A DNA stretch of 64,000 nt from Chromatiaceae bacterium (GCA_022340805.1 JAJDNF010000072.1:1-64000); one strand, 5' to 3'; positions 52,175 to 64,000 are shown, counted from the stretch's first letter. A program made the numbers and translations. The notes: generated by a model not told the origin, from the letters alone.

Positions 52175-52810
52175 TCAGTTGAAGGTGAAGTTGTCGCGCA
52201 TGATGGTCGGTGCGCGGCGGGCGTTCTTCTCGAACTCGTCGCCGACATCGATCGGGTTAGGAATGTCGATCGACGGTGCCTTCCAGCCCGGGGGTACACG
52301 ACCCATGCGATGCGGGGCGTTCATCATGTCGTCCCATGCATCGGACATACCCTCTTTCGGGTCCCAGGGATTCACCCATGCCTCGGGACCACGGCCCCAG
52401 ACCTGGCGACGCATCGGGTTGAAGCTGTCCGGGCGTGACATGTCAAAACTCTGCATGAACGGCACACCGCGCATCGGGCTGCCACCGCTGAACGGACCAC
52501 CGCCACCACCGAACGGGCCACCGCCGTTGAACGGACCGCCACCACCGAACGGGCCACCGCCGTATCCGCCACCGTAAGGTGCGCCACCGTACGGGCCACC
52601 ACCGTACGGCGCGCCGCCATACGGAGCGCGGGCGTAAGGCGCACCGCCATAACCGCCGCCGTAAGGACCGCCGGCATAGGGCGCGGGCGCATAAGCGGAC
52701 TGCGGGCCATAGGGAACGGCGCCGGGGGCTGGGGCTGCATCGTCGGCCGCGACTACTACCTGGCCACCGGCCAGCAGCATGGATGCGACCAAAACACGGA
52801 AAATTGCCAT
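52175..52810 (-). CDS. Secreted Gly/Pro/Tyr-rich repeat protein, sulfur-globule-protein-like
   Basis: Signal peptide MAIFRVLVASMLLAGGQVVVAAD, (GGAPYGGGPYGG)n repeats, conserved-looking C-terminus WVNPWDPKEGMSDAWDDMMNAPHRMGRVPPGWKAPSIDIPNPIDVGDEFEKNAR; aaggag RBS before ATG at 52810. Confidence 0.65.
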   Translation of the reverse strand: MAIFRVLVASMLLAGGQVVVAADDAAPAPGAVPYGPQSAYAPAPYAGGPYGGGYGGAPYARAPYGGAPYGGGPYGGAPYGGGYGGGPFGGGGPFNGGGPFGGGGGPFSGGSPMRGVPFMQSFDMSRPDSFNPMRRQVWGRGPEAWVNPWDPKEGMSDAWDDMMNAPHRMGRVPPGWKAPSIDIPNPIDVGDEFEKNARRAPTIMRDNFTFN

Positions 52811-53005
52811 CAAGATCTCCTTAGATGTTGTATCTTGCTTTACGCAGCGCACCGCGCCGGACAGACAAGTATAGTACCTTTGCTCATGGGAACTGCGCAG
52901 CGTCCAGCATGCTGTATGGGACCGATCGGGCCCCATCCCTGAGCGTTTCGTAACGTCCATTAGTGTATGCTAAATTAGTTTCCGAAACAAGCTGATAAAT
53001 TCTTT

Positions 53006-54193
53006 TTATCCGAATTCCAGTCCCCGGGCGAGGTCATCGCGGATATCGTCGAGGCCCTCCAGGCCGACCGCAACCCGCAGCAAGCCCTCGCGGATACCGG
53101 CCTGCTCGCGCTGCGCGGCGCTCAGGCGACCATGCGTGGTGCTGGCCGGATGGGTGATGGTTGTCTTGGTGTCGCCAAGATTCGCGGTTATCGACAACAT
53201 GCGCGTGGCGTCGATCACCCGCCAGGCCGCCTCACGCCCGCCCTCGACCTCGAAGGCGACAATACCGCCGGGCATCTTCTGCTGCGACCGTGCCAATGCG
53301 TGCTGCGGATGCGTGGCCAGGCCTGGGTAGTGAACCCGGCTGACCCCGGGATGCGTCGCCAGCCACTCGGCCAGGCGCTGCGCATTCGACGAATGCGCCT
53401 GCATGCGCAGTGACAAGGTCTCCAGGCCCTTCAGAAAGATCCATGCGGCAAACGGGCTCATCGTCGGACCGGCCGTGCGCAACACGCCGAACACATCTTC
53501 ACCGACACGCTTGCGGTCCCCCACCACGGCACCACCGACCGCCCTGCCCTGGCCGTCCAGATACTTGGTGGCAGAGTGGATGACGATATCTGCACCGAGC
53601 TCCAGCGGGCGTTGCAGGACCGGCGTGCAGAAACAGTTGTCGACCACCAGCACGCTGTTGTTGGCATGTGCGAGCTCGGCCAGCGCACGGATGTCGCCGA
53701 GTTCGATCAGCGGGTTGGACGGCGTCTCGACGAACAGCATCCGCGTGTCGGGCGTGATCCGCCGCTGCCAGTCGTGCAGGTCGCTTAGGTCGGCATAATC
53801 GGTCGCAATCCCGAAGCGCGCCAGGTACTTGTCGAACAGCATCGTGGTGCTGCCGAAGATGCTGCGTGAACTGACGATGTGATCGCCCTGCTGCAACAGC
53901 CCCATGCAGGTCGCGAGGATCGCGGACATGCCCGAGGCCGTGGCCACGCAGGCCGCGCCGCCCTCCATCGCCGCCAGGCGCTCCTCGAACGCGCGCACCG
54001 TCGGGTTGGTGAAGCGGGAATAGATGTTGCCGTCACTGGTACCGGCAAACCGTGCCGCGGCCTCGGCCGCGCTGTTGAACACGAAGCTCGAGGTGGCAAA
54101 TATCGGCTCGCTGTGTTCGCCCTCAGCGGTCCGATGGTGGCCGATACGAATGCCAAGGGTCTCGAGTGCCCAATCGTTTCCGTCGTCGTTCAC
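53006..54193 (-). CDS. metZ: O-succinylhomoserine sulfhydrylase
   Basis: Cys/Met metabolism PLP enzyme, SATKYLDGQGRAVGGAVVG lysine motif; GTG start at VNDDGNDWALETLGIR; adjacent to purF. Confidence 0.88.
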   Translation of the reverse strand: MNDDGNDWALETLGIRIGHHRTAEGEHSEPIFATSSFVFNSAAEAAARFAGTSDGNIYSRFTNPTVRAFEERLAAMEGGAACVATASGMSAILATCMGLLQQGDHIVSSRSIFGSTTMLFDKYLARFGIATDYADLSDLHDWQRRITPDTRMLFVETPSNPLIELGDIRALAELAHANNSVLVVDNCFCTPVLQRPLELGADIVIHSATKYLDGQGRAVGGAVVGDRKRVGEDVFGVLRTAGPTMSPFAAWIFLKGLETLSLRMQAHSSNAQRLAEWLATHPGVSRVHYPGLATHPQHALARSQQKMPGGIVAFEVEGGREAAWRVIDATRMLSITANLGDTKTTITHPASTTHGRLSAAQREQAGIREGLLRVAVGLEGLDDIRDDLARGLEFG

Positions 54194-54405
54194 GCTGCCA
54201 CCTCTGGCCACCAGATGATTCACGAGGGGCCCGAAAAACCGAAAACCCGCCCGGCCCGACCGGCCAAAGCAGGTTTCACCTCGCTTTAGCGGCATTTTTA
54301 TAGCGCCCGCAATCTGAACCAAATCGGCGCTGTGGCGCAGACTAATCAGCAGTCATGCGCGCGTCAACCCGGCGGCCCTGCAGCGCATGGTGCAGGCCAC
54401 TGCCG

Positions 54406-55926
54406 TCAACGGTCGTTGTGCACACCGATCTCGGAGGCGCATCGGATATTGTCGCGCAGCGTGATGGCCTCGTCGTTGCGATCGGCCTCGAGGCGCTCGA
54501 GGTACGCCGGGGTGATGTCCCCGGTGACGTATTCACCATTGAACACCGAGGTGTCGAAGCGGTGCACGGCGGTCTTGCCCTTCTTGCCGACCGCATCGAT
54601 CAGGTCGTCCAGATCCTGGTAGATCAGTCCATCGGCACCGATCCAGTCACACACCTCCTGCTCGGTGCGCCCGTGCGCTATCAACTCGGACGCGGCCGGC
54701 ATGTCGATACCATAGACGTTCGGGTACCTTACCGGTGGTGCCGCAGAGGCGAAATAGACCTTGCTCGCACCGGCATCCCGAGCCATCTCCACGATCTGGC
54801 GCGAGGTCGTCCCGCGGACGATGGAGTCGTCGACCAGCAGGACGCTCTTGCCTTTGAACTCGACGTCGATCGGGTTGAGCTTCTGACGTACCGACTTCCT
54901 GCGCGCGGTCTGGCCGGGCATGATGAAGGTCCGGCCGATATAGCGGTTCTTGATGAAACCCTCGGTAAACCGAATATTCAGCTCATGCGCCAGGCTCATC
55001 GCCGAGGTGCGGCTGGTGTCGGGAATCGGGATCACCACATCGATCTTGTCCCTGCCGAGGACACGATCGATCTTCCTGGCCAGTTTCTTGCCCATGCGCA
55101 GACGCGCCTTGTGCACGAAAATGTCGTCGATGATCGAGTCCGGTCTGGCAAAGTAGACGAACTCGAAGATACACGGACTGCGCTGCGGATTCTCGGCGCA
55201 CTGTCGCGAATGCAGCTTGCCGTCATCGGTAAAGATGACCGCCTCGCCAGGCTCGACATCGCGTACCCGGTCGAAATCCAGCGTATCCAGGGCCACGCTT
55301 TCCGAGGCCACCATCATCTCCGGCCCCTGCCCGCTGTCTCGCACGCCGAACACCAACGGCCGGATGCCGTTCGGGTCACGGAACCCGACCACCCCGTAAC
55401 CCGGGATCATCGCGACCGCCGCATAACCGCCACGGCAGCGCCGGTGCACCCCGGCGACCGCACGGAACACGTCGTTCTCATCGAATGAAAGGTTGCTGGT
55501 CTCCGCGCCCAGTTCGTGGGCAAAGACATTCAGCAGGATCTCGGAATCCGAGTCCGTGTTGATGTGCCTGCGGTCTTCGCGGAACAGATCGCGCTGCAGC
55601 TCTTCGGCGTTGGTCAGATTGCCGTTATGCGCCAGGCAGATGCCATACGGCGAGTTGACATAGAAAGGCTGGGCCTCCGCCGAGGACGAACAGCCGGCGG
55701 TCGGGTAGCGCACGTGCGCGATGCCCATGTTGCCCGGCAGATTGATCATGTGCTGATTGTCGAACACATCGCGCGCCAGGCCATTGGCCTTGCGCAGATG
55801 CAGCCGACCGTTCTGACAGGTCATGATGCCGGCAGCATCCTGCCCGCGGTGCTGCAGCACCATCAGTGCGTCATACAGGGACTGGTTGACCGGCGATGTC
55901 CCGACGATTCCTACAACTCCGCACAT
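54406..55926 (-). CDS. purF: Amidophosphoribosyltransferase
   Basis: [56 protein letters not shown]. Confidence 0.97.
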   Translation of the reverse strand: MCGVVGIVGTSPVNQSLYDALMVLQHRGQDAAGIMTCQNGRLHLRKANGLARDVFDNQHMINLPGNMGIAHVRYPTAGCSSSAEAQPFYVNSPYGICLAHNGNLTNAEELQRDLFREDRRHINTDSDSEILLNVFAHELGAETSNLSFDENDVFRAVAGVHRRCRGGYAAVAMIPGYGVVGFRDPNGIRPLVFGVRDSGQGPEMMVASESVALDTLDFDRVRDVEPGEAVIFTDDGKLHSRQCAENPQRSPCIFEFVYFARPDSIIDDIFVHKARLRMGKKLARKIDRVLGRDKIDVVIPIPDTSRTSAMSLAHELNIRFTEGFIKNRYIGRTFIMPGQTARRKSVRQKLNPIDVEFKGKSVLLVDDSIVRGTTSRQIVEMARDAGASKVYFASAAPPVRYPNVYGIDMPAASELIAHGRTEQEVCDWIGADGLIYQDLDDLIDAVGKKGKTAVHRFDTSVFNGEYVTGDITPAYLERLEADRNDEAITLRDNIRCASEIGVHNDR

Positions 55927-55956
55927 CTCGCACTAGCCCCCAAATCAGCCGCGCCG

Positions 55957-56451
55957 CTACGCGGCATAACGGAAACGCTCGGCAAACTCCGGCGGCAGAA
56001 GATCACGCAGCCAGAACGCCAATTCCTCGAAGTAACCGACCAGGCTGGAATCCAACCACCAACTCTCTTCCGGCAACGGAGTCAGACCGGCCAACAATAC
56101 CAGCACGGCGACCAACAATACCCCGCGCGCGGCACCAAAAACCATCCCGATCAACCGGTCGGTGCCCGACATCCCGGTGCGCTCCACCAGCTGGATGATC
56201 AGGTAGTTGACCAATCCACCCACCGTCAGGGTCGTGATCATCAGCACCGCAAACGCAATCCCGAGGCGCGCGGTCGGCGATCCGATCCATGCCCGCATCG
56301 GCACCTCGAGATCGCGGAAGAAGCTCCAGCTGACCCAGAATGCCAGCACCCAGATCGCCAGTGAGAACGCCTCGCGCACGAACCCCCGCGCCAGGCTGAT
56401 CAGTGCAGACAGCAGGATGATGCCGAGCATCAGGATATCCAGCCAGGCCAC
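55957..56451 (-). CDS. cvpA: CvpA family protein
   Basis: MAWLDILMLGIILLSALISLARGFVREAFSLAIWVLAF; upstream of purF. Confidence 0.93.
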   Translation of the reverse strand: MAWLDILMLGIILLSALISLARGFVREAFSLAIWVLAFWVSWSFFRDLEVPMRAWIGSPTARLGIAFAVLMITTLTVGGLVNYLIIQLVERTGMSGTDRLIGMVFGAARGVLLVAVLVLLAGLTPLPEESWWLDSSLVGYFEELAFWLRDLLPPEFAERFRYAA

Positions 56452-56519
56452 GGTTCAGGCTGCCCCCGGCATACGGCGGGATTCTAACAAACACGGGGGC
56501 AAGACCCGGCGACGTTTCA

Positions 56520-57095
56520 TCAAGGATACTGCTGGACCTGCGCCTTGGTCCCGGCGATCTCGCTGACCTTGTCCACCATGCCATCGGCCTCTGCGCGCTC
56601 GACCACCGGCCCGACCCTGACGCGGTAGAAACGCTTGCCCTTGATATCGACCAGTTCTGGATCCGCTGTGGGCAGTTTCGCCTCGCGCAGCCTGGCAACC
56701 AGCTTCTCGGCATTCTCCTTGCTGGACAGGCTTGCCGCCTGCACGACCCAGGCCGTGAGTCCGGTACGCGGCTTGGCGGGTTGCTCGGGCGCCGGCGCGA
56801 CCACCGCTGCTGGCGCCGGAGCGGATGTCGCCGGCGGGACCCGGGCGGTAACCGGTGGCGGTTGCGCGACCACCACCTCGGGCGCGGGCTCACGCGGCGC
56901 CAGCGGAGTGACCGCTGGCACCTCGTCGCGCAGCATGTCAGAGGCGAAATCCTGCGCCGGCGGCTGCATCGGCAGCGGCGGCAGCGGCGGTGGCCGCGAG
57001 GGCGGATCCTCGAACAGCATCGGCACGAAGATCACCGCCAGTGAGGCCAGTACCGCGGCCCCGATCAAACGCCTTTTCAGCCCCTCGTCCATCAC
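56520..57095 (-). CDS. SPOR-domain protein (DedD-like)
   Basis: LKRRLIGAAVLASLAVIFVPMLFEDP, C-terminal SPOR WVVQAASLSSKENAEKLVARLREAKLP. Confidence 0.88.
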   Translation of the reverse strand: MMDEGLKRRLIGAAVLASLAVIFVPMLFEDPPSRPPPLPPLPMQPPAQDFASDMLRDEVPAVTPLAPREPAPEVVVAQPPPVTARVPPATSAPAPAAVVAPAPEQPAKPRTGLTAWVVQAASLSSKENAEKLVARLREAKLPTADPELVDIKGKRFYRVRVGPVVERAEADGMVDKVSEIAGTKAQVQQYP

Positions 57096-57134
57096 TCGCC
57101 TGCCGTGTGGAAAGCCACAATTATACGCATGCCT

Positions 57135-58424
57135 TCAGACTTTCGCCGGGTCGGACGCAGCGTCCAGGCACTGCATCGCCGCCCCCACGGTCAGAAAGGA
57201 GCCGAAGATCACCACTACGTCGTCCCGGCCGGCATGCGCCGCAATCTCACTGATTGCCCGTTCCATCGAGGCCATGGTCTCGATCGGCGTGTCACCAAGC
57301 GCCGGCCGCAGCTGCCCGGCGAGTTGTTCGGCGGACTGGCCGCGCGACTCGCCGGCAAGATCGAGCACGTACCAGATATCGAAGCGCCCTGCCAGCGCAC
57401 GCGCCACGCCGGCGGCATCCTTGTCGGCCAACATACCGCACACCGCGATCCTGCGCCCCGGGGTGAACCAATCGCCAAGCATGTCGCTCAACACCTCGGC
57501 GGCCTGCGGATTGTGCGCCACATCCAGCACCCAGCTCGGGCGCCCCGGGCGGACCTCGAAGCGCCCGGCGACCCTTGCCGAAAGCAGCCCTGCGCGCACC
57601 GCGCGCTGATCCACCGGCAGCCGCTCTGCGACACAGCCGAGCGCCATCAGTACACCCGCCGCATTCTCGACCTGGATCCGGCCGCGCATCCCCGGCAGCG
57701 GCAACGCATGCCTCACCAGGTCGTTGGACAGCAGATCCCAGGCCTGCGCATGCACCTCGATCCGGTAATCCTCGCCGGCGACCAGCAGGCCGGCATTGAT
57801 CTGCCGTGCGTGGGCACGCACGCTGGCGGGGATTGCGCGGCCGGAAAACACCACCGGCCGACCAGTCCGCATGATCCCGGCCTTCTCACGGCCGATAGCC
57901 TCCAGGTCGCTGCCCAACCAGTCCTGGTGATCCAGGCCGATGCCGGTGATCAACGCGACGTCGGGATCGATCAGGTTGACCGCGTCCAGGCGGCCGCCCA
58001 GGCCAACCTCGAGGACCACCGCATCGAGTTCGGCCTCGGCAAAAATGCACAGCGCCGCCAGGGTGCCGAACTCGAAATAGGTCAGCGGCACGTCACCGCG
58101 CGACTGGTCGATGCGCTCGAATACCGCACACAGCGTCGCATCGTCGACGACCACCTGGTCGACCCGAATGCGCTCGTTGTAACGGATCAGATGCGGCGAG
58201 GTATAGCAGCCTGTGCGGTAGCCAGCGGCCTGCAGGATCGCCTCTGCAAATGCCACGCTGGAACCTTTGCCGTTGGTCCCGGCCACCGTGATGACAGTGC
58301 CACCCAGCGGCGGTGCACCGAGCCGGTTCCACACGGTGCGCACGCGCTCGAGACCAAGAGCGATGGCCGTGGGACTCAGACCGGCCTGCCAGTCCAGCCA
58401 GGCAGCCAGCGTCCGGAATCTCAT
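57135..58424 (-). CDS. folC: Bifunctional folylpolyglutamate/dihydrofolate synthase
   Basis: VITVAGTNGKGSSVAFAEAIL, VLEVGLGGRLDAVN, HNPQAAEVL. Confidence 0.95.
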   Translation of the reverse strand: MRFRTLAAWLDWQAGLSPTAIALGLERVRTVWNRLGAPPLGGTVITVAGTNGKGSSVAFAEAILQAAGYRTGCYTSPHLIRYNERIRVDQVVVDDATLCAVFERIDQSRGDVPLTYFEFGTLAALCIFAEAELDAVVLEVGLGGRLDAVNLIDPDVALITGIGLDHQDWLGSDLEAIGREKAGIMRTGRPVVFSGRAIPASVRAHARQINAGLLVAGEDYRIEVHAQAWDLLSNDLVRHALPLPGMRGRIQVENAAGVLMALGCVAERLPVDQRAVRAGLLSARVAGRFEVRPGRPSWVLDVAHNPQAAEVLSDMLGDWFTPGRRIAVCGMLADKDAAGVARALAGRFDIWYVLDLAGESRGQSAEQLAGQLRPALGDTPIETMASMERAISEIAAHAGRDDVVVIFGSFLTVGAAMQCLDAASDPAKV

Positions 58425-58439
58425 GAGATTACGACGGCG

Positions 58440-59300
<861 letters not shown>

Positions 59301-59347
59301 GCGTATCCCCGTTCGCTGCTTTGCGAGATTCTAGCAGACCGAGCTGC

Positions 59348-60154
59348 TCAATCCGCGTCCATCGCGGTGCGCATCTCGCTCAGCAGCGCCTTGATCTCGG
59401 CGACCGCTTTTTGCACGTCGTCCGGGTTCGCCTCGATCCGCGAAACCAGCGCACTGCCAACCACGACCGCATCGGCAAACCCGGCCATCGCGGCGGCGGT
59501 CGTGGCATCCTTGATCCCGAAACCGACCCCGACCGGCAGATCGGTACAGCTGCGAATCTCGGCCAACTTGGCCCGCACGCTGTCGAGCGACAGGTTGCCG
59601 GCCCCGGTGACGCCTTTCAGCGACACGTAGTACACGAAGCCGCTCGCGGTCGCGGTGATGCGCTCGATCCGGGCACGGTTGCTGGTCGGGGCAAGCAGGA
59701 AGATCGGGTCGATGCCGTTCGACTTCATCGCCGGGACGAAGGTCGCCGCCTCTTCGGGCGGGATATCGACCGTCAGCACGCCGTCGACACCCGCCTCCGC
59801 GGCGGCTTCGGCAAAGGTCTCGTAGCCCATCGCCTCGAGCGGATTCAGATACCCCATCAGCACCACCGGGGTCGCCTGGTCGGTCTCGCGGAACCTGCGC
59901 ACCATGTCGATCACGTCGTGCAGCGCGATGTGGTGGCGCAGGGCCCGCTCGCTGGCACGCTGGATCACCGGGCCGTCGGCCATCGGATCAGAGAACGGTA
60001 CGCCCAGCTCGATGATATCTGCGCCGGCCTCGACCATCGCGTGCATCAACGGCAGCGTTGTCGCCGGATCCGGGTCGCCGGCGGTTACAAAAGGAATCAG
60101 GGCCTGGCGGCCCTGATCGCGCAGCGCGGAGAAAACCGCGGCGATCCGACTCAT
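59348..60154 (-). CDS. trpA: Tryptophan synthase alpha subunit
   Basis: [44 protein letters not shown]; start 60154 overlaps trpB stop. Confidence 0.96.
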   Translation of the reverse strand: MSRIAAVFSALRDQGRQALIPFVTAGDPDPATTLPLMHAMVEAGADIIELGVPFSDPMADGPVIQRASERALRHHIALHDVIDMVRRFRETDQATPVVLMGYLNPLEAMGYETFAEAAAEAGVDGVLTVDIPPEEAATFVPAMKSNGIDPIFLLAPTSNRARIERITATASGFVYYVSLKGVTGAGNLSLDSVRAKLAEIRSCTDLPVGVGFGIKDATTAAAMAGFADAVVVGSALVSRIEANPDDVQKAVAEIKALLSEMRTAMDAD

Positions 60155-61377
60155 ATCTTCATTCCCTCGCGTGCTGCCACGGTGTGCATGTCTTTGTCTC
60201 CACGCCCGGACAGGTTGACCAGCAGGATCTGCTCCCGGTCCATCGTCGGCGCCATCTTGATGGCCTGGGCGATCGCGTGGCTGGACTCCAGTGCCGGAAT
60301 GATCCCCTCGGTACGGGTCAAGCGATGGAAGGCCTGCAGCGCCTCGCCGTCGGTGACCGCCACATAGTTGGCGCGCCCGCTGTCCTTCAGCCAGGCATGC
60401 TCGGGGCCGACCCCCGGGTAGTCCAGCCCGGCAGAGATCGAGTGCGTTTCGATGATCTGGCCGTCCCTGTCCTCCATCAGATAGGTACGATTGCCGTGCA
60501 GCACGCCCGGGGTTCCGGCACACAGCGGTGCCGCGTGGTGGCCGGTCTCCAGGCCGTCACCGGCCGCCTCGACACCATAGAGCGCCACGCCCCGATCCTC
60601 CAGGAACGGGAAGAACAGGCCGATCGCATTCGACCCGCCGCCGACACAGGCAAGCAGCGCATCCGGCAGACGCCCGGTCATCGCCAGCATCTGTTCGCGC
60701 GCCTCGCGCCCGATAACCGCCTGGAAATCACGCACCATCGCCGGATAGGGATGCGGGCCGGCCACGGTGCCGATGATGTAGAAGGTGTCGTCGACATTGC
60801 TGACCCAATCGCGCATCGCCTCGTTGAGTGCGTCCTTGAGCGTCTTGGAACCCGACGCGACCGAGCGCACCTCGGCACCGAGCAGGCGCATGCGGTAGAC
60901 GTTGGCCTCCTGGCGGGCCACGTCGACCTCACCCATGTAGACGACGCATTCGAGGCCCAGCCGGGCGGCGACGGTGGCCGTCGCCACGCCGTGCTGACCG
61001 GCGCCGGTTTCGGCGATGATTCGCGTCTTGCCCATGCGCTTGGCGAGCAGTGCCTGACCGACCGTGTTGTTGATCTTGTGCGCACCGGTGTGGTTCAGGT
61101 CCTCGCGCTTGAGATAGATCTGTGCGCCACCGAGCTCACGACTGAGCCGCTCGGCGTGATAGATCGGCGAGGGTCTGCCCACATAGTGCTGCAGGTCCGC
61201 GTCCAGCTCGGCGAGGAACTCCGGGTCGCTCAGGTAGCGCTCATACGCCACGCGCAGCTCGTCGAGCGGCTCCATCAGCGTCTCGGCCACGAATATGCCG
61301 CCGTAGGGACCGAAATGCCCGTGCTCGTCCGGCAGATCTGTCAGGCGGATCTCATTGTTCTGCACGTCGTACCTCAT
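60151..61377 (-). CDS. trpB: Tryptophan synthase beta subunit
   Basis: [41 protein letters not shown]. Confidence 0.97.
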   Translation of the reverse strand: MRYDVQNNEIRLTDLPDEHGHFGPYGGIFVAETLMEPLDELRVAYERYLSDPEFLAELDADLQHYVGRPSPIYHAERLSRELGGAQIYLKREDLNHTGAHKINNTVGQALLAKRMGKTRIIAETGAGQHGVATATVAARLGLECVVYMGEVDVARQEANVYRMRLLGAEVRSVASGSKTLKDALNEAMRDWVSNVDDTFYIIGTVAGPHPYPAMVRDFQAVIGREAREQMLAMTGRLPDALLACVGGGSNAIGLFFPFLEDRGVALYGVEAAGDGLETGHHAAPLCAGTPGVLHGNRTYLMEDRDGQIIETHSISAGLDYPGVGPEHAWLKDSGRANYVAVTDGEALQAFHRLTRTEGIIPALESSHAIAQAIKMAPTMDREQILLVNLSGRGDKDMHTVAAREGMKI

Positions 61378-61975
61378 CGATAAATGCCTTGATCTTGTCC
61401 GCGTCCTTGATGCCCTTGTCGCGCTCGACGCCGCCGCTGACATCGACCGCATAGGGGCGCAGGCGACGCACCGCCGCGCCCACGTTCGAGGCATCCAGCC
61501 CCCCGGCCAGCACGATGTGTGCGGCCAGCTCCGCCGGAATGCGGTCCCAGTCGAAGGTCTCGCCGGTGCCGCCGGGGGTACCGGGGCGATAGGCGTCCAA
61601 CAGCAGTCCGCGAGCCGCCGCGAACTGCGCCCGGACCGCGACCGGGTCGGTGTCCGGCCTCATCTGTACGGCGCGGATCCACGGACGGCGGTGCTGCACG
61701 CAGTATTCCGGCTGCTCCTGTCCGTGGAACTGCAATAGGTCGACAGCGACCTCATCCACGACGCGCGCGACCAGCGCCGGTTCGGCGTCTACGAACAGGC
61801 CCACGGTCGTGACGAATGGTGGCAGCCGGCGTGCAATGGCCGCTGCCTGGACGACGCTGACATGGCGCGGACTGGGCTCGTAGAATACGAAACCGATCGC
61901 ATCGGCGCCATGCTCGACGGCGGCCAGGGCATCCTGCTCGCGGGTGATGCCGCAGATTTTAACCCGGGTTCGCAT
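61352..61975 (-). CDS. trpF: Phosphoribosylanthranilate isomerase
   Basis: [35 protein letters not shown]. Confidence 0.96.
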   Translation of the reverse strand: MRTRVKICGITREQDALAAVEHGADAIGFVFYEPSPRHVSVVQAAAIARRLPPFVTTVGLFVDAEPALVARVVDEVAVDLLQFHGQEQPEYCVQHRRPWIRAVQMRPDTDPVAVRAQFAAARGLLLDAYRPGTPGGTGETFDWDRIPAELAAHIVLAGGLDASNVGAAVRRLRPYAVDVSGGVERDKGIKDADKIKAFIDEVRRAEQ

Positions 61976-62042
61976 GCGGCCGCATTATGACCCAAATCGG
62001 CGCCGATATAACTCAATCCTGGCAGCGGTTTGTCCGCGTCAG

Positions 62043-62843
62043 TCACTCGCCGGCAGGCACCACCGGAACCGCTGGCGGTGGCGGGATCGCGAACCGCGCC
62101 GGATACCAGACGCGCTCGAAGTACAGCCCATCCGGCGGCGCAGTCACCCCGCCGAGCCTGCGGTCGCGCTGGGCCAGCACCTGTGACGCCCATTCGGGCG
62201 GGCGCTCGTGGCGCCCGATCGCCATCAGCACGCCGGCAATATTGCGGATCATATGGTGCAGAAAGGCATTCGCGTGCACCCGCAGCTCGATCAGCTCGCC
62301 GTGCCGTGCGACGCTCAGCCGGTGCAGCGTGCGCACCGGGCTCTTGGCCTGGCAGCCCATTGCCCGGTAACTGGAGAAGTCGTGCGTACCGATCAGGGCC
62401 TGGCCGGCCAGGTGCATCACCTCGGCGTCCAGCGGGCGGTGTTCCCAGGTCGCGCGCCGTGCCAGCAGGCTGCTGCGCGTCGGCCGGTTGAGGATCAGGT
62501 AGCGATAGCTGCGCGACTCGGCCGAGAAGCGCGCGTGGAACTGCTCATCGACGATCTTTGCCCAGCTGACCGCGACCGTGGGCGGCAGATTGACGTTGGC
62601 CCCGAGGATCCAGTTGCGCGGCGCGCGCCTGGCCTCGCTGTCGAAGTGCACGACCTGGCCGAGCGCATGCACACCGGTATCGGTACGCCCGGCACAGACC
62701 ACCCGCACCGGATGCGCCGCCACCCTGGCCAATGCCGACTCCACGGCCCCCTGGACCGTTTGCAGTTCGTGGCGCTGCAGTTGCCAGCCCTTGAAGGCGC
62801 TGCCGTCGTATTCGATACCGAGTGCGATTCGCATAAACGACAA
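62043..62843 (-). CDS. truA: tRNA pseudouridine synthase A
   Basis: IEYDGSAFKGWQLQ, CAGRTDTGVHALGQVVHFDS. Confidence 0.96.
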   Translation of the reverse strand: MSFMRIALGIEYDGSAFKGWQLQRHELQTVQGAVESALARVAAHPVRVVCAGRTDTGVHALGQVVHFDSEARRAPRNWILGANVNLPPTVAVSWAKIVDEQFHARFSAESRSYRYLILNRPTRSSLLARRATWEHRPLDAEVMHLAGQALIGTHDFSSYRAMGCQAKSPVRTLHRLSVARHGELIELRVHANAFLHHMIRNIAGVLMAIGRHERPPEWASQVLAQRDRRLGGVTAPPDGLYFERVWYPARFAIPPPPAVPVVPAGE

Positions 62844-62864
62844 GGACGCCTGGCGGCGTCCTTT
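62841..62864. terminator. Possible hairpin between fimV and truA
   Basis: aaggacgcctggcggcgtcctttc; weak U-tract. Confidence 0.35.
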
Positions 62865-62891
62865 CGCGTCATACCGCCGGGGCCCGGCGCC

Positions 62892-64000
62892 TCATCCGAG
62901 CCGTTGCAGCAGCTGCTCGGCATCGCCGCGCTGCCCGTCGTTGCCCTCGACCACCACCTCTTCGAGGATGCTGCGCGCACCGTCGTCGTCGCCCATATCG
63001 ACATAGGCACGCGCCAGGTCCAGCTTGGTCGCCACCTCGTCCTCACCGGCAGGTTCATCCAGTCCCTGTGGCTGATCGAGACCGATCAGCTCGGAAAGTT
63101 CATCGCCGTCCTCGGCGGTATCGAACACCCTGTCCAGATTGAGCGGCTGGTCGAGCCCGTCGGGCGACACCCCACGGTCCTCCGCCACCAGGCCGAGGGT
63201 GCTCGGGGCGTCCACGGCCCTGACCTCAGCGGACGCGTCCAGGTCGGAATCGAACGCCGACAGGTCGCTCAGCTCATCCAGCTGCGCCTGCAGCTCGTCG
63301 GCGCTGAAACCGGAATCCAGGTTGATCAGGGAATCGTCCTGGTCCACCGCCGCCTCGGCCTCGGCCATCATCGTGTCGAGATCCAGCGAGTCGGGACCCA
63401 GGTCGTCGGCCTGGGCCTGGCCGGCCGCCTCGACGCCCTTTTCCACCTCCGGCAACTCGAAATCCATGGACCCGAGTTCGTCCATCGGAATGGCCTCCGG
63501 CAGCGCCAGTTCCGGCACCGCTGCAAGCTCCGAGGTATCCTCCAGATCGAGGGTAATCGAGACCTCGGACGGCGCCTCCAGGTCGTTTGCCAAACCCTCC
63601 GGTTCGTCGTAGGCCGCGGTCAGCTCGGACAGTTCGAGGTCATCCAGCGACAAGGTATCGTCGTCTGCGGCCGCCAGCGCCGTCACATCTTCCGTATCGA
63701 ATGCACCGTCGGTCTCGCTCTTCGCAAACAGCGGGTTCTCGGCTGCCAGTTCGCGTCCCATGTCCTTGGCCCGAGCCCAGGCTTCCGGGTCCACCGAATC
63801 CTGGCCGGCATCCACCATCTCCTGGGCGAGCGCCGAGAAGGCATCGCCGTTGCGGGTCGCGTAATGCACCTCGAGCAGCTTGTGCTTCAATGCCAGGCGG
63901 TCCGGGTCGCGGCCCAATGCCTGACGCAGCAGTTCCTGGGCCTGCTGGTAGCGGCCATAGGCGATGTACACATCCGCCTCGGATACCGGATCGACCTCGC
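62892..64000 (-). CDS. fimV: FimV-like protein, C-terminal part (5' end outside the window)
   Basis: Acidic Asp/Glu/Leu-rich region, TPR-like AYGRYQQAQELLRQALGRDPDRLALKHKLLEVHYATRN, C-terminal KLDLARAYVDMGDDDGARSILEEVVVEGNDGQRGDAEQLL. Confidence 0.85.
   Translation of the reverse strand, partial: EVDPVSEADVYIAYGRYQQAQELLRQALGRDPDRLALKHKLLEVHYATRNGDAFSALAQEMVDAGQDSVDPEAWARAKDMGRELAAENPLFAKSETDGAFDTEDVTALAAADDDTLSLDDLELSELTAAYDEPEGLANDLEAPSEVSITLDLEDTSELAAVPELALPEAIPMDELGSMDFELPEVEKGVEAAGQAQADDLGPDSLDLDTMMAEAEAAVDQDDSLINLDSGFSADELQAQLDELSDLSAFDSDLDASAEVRAVDAPSTLGLVAEDRGVSPDGLDQPLNLDRVFDTAEDGDELSELIGLDQPQGLDEPAGEDEVATKLDLARAYVDMGDDDGARSILEEVVVEGNDGQRGDAEQLLQRLG

Noticed and set aside
52490-52740. 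Repetitive DNA that could suggest a CRISPR or tandem-repeat array
   Set aside because: Repeats keep the reading frame, vary in length and encode Gly/Pro/Tyr blocks of a secreted protein; no unique spacers.

Overview
GC-rich, gene-dense bacterial chromosome window, gammaproteobacterial in gene content and probably from a sulfur-oxidising lineage (inference). No rRNA, tRNA, CRISPR array, phage or transposase was recognised. Housekeeping blocks: dapB; heat-shock cluster hrcA-grpE-dnaK-dnaJ with two good sigma32-like promoters; nadK; recN; U32 peptidase/rlhA-like; sucA; lrgB-lrgA; acnB with a divergent lysR; acs; and the conserved order fimV-truA-trpF-trpB-trpA-accD-folC-SPOR-cvpA-purF-metZ. Accessory content: (1) A ~16 kb sulfur/redox locus (13.2-29.2 kb) made of two divergent units. 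The minus-strand unit encodes pentaheme and tetraheme cytochromes c, a Tat ferredoxin, NrfD, a triple rhodanese, a PsrABC-type molybdoenzyme and a Cys-less rhodanese. The plus-strand unit encodes a 968-aa cytochrome with 15 CXXCH motifs (an OTR-like octaheme domain fused to a 7-heme extension with an EF-hand-like loop), two YeeE/YedE proteins, another Cys-less rhodanese and a tetraheme c3/c7-like cytochrome. FNR/Crp-type boxes lie in its control regions. (2) A copper-uptake cassette: OprC/NosA-like TonB receptor carrying CxxxM and HxM motifs, a DUF2946-like protein and ExbB-ExbD-TonB. (3) A Gly/Pro/Tyr-rich sulfur-globule-like secreted protein. (4) Two paralogous His-motif membrane proteins flanking lrgBA. 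(5) An RND efflux pair. (6) A REP-like palindromic repeat family at 0-0.1 kb and 29.3-29.5 kb. All calls rest on reading the sequence and ORF track; no database search was run.
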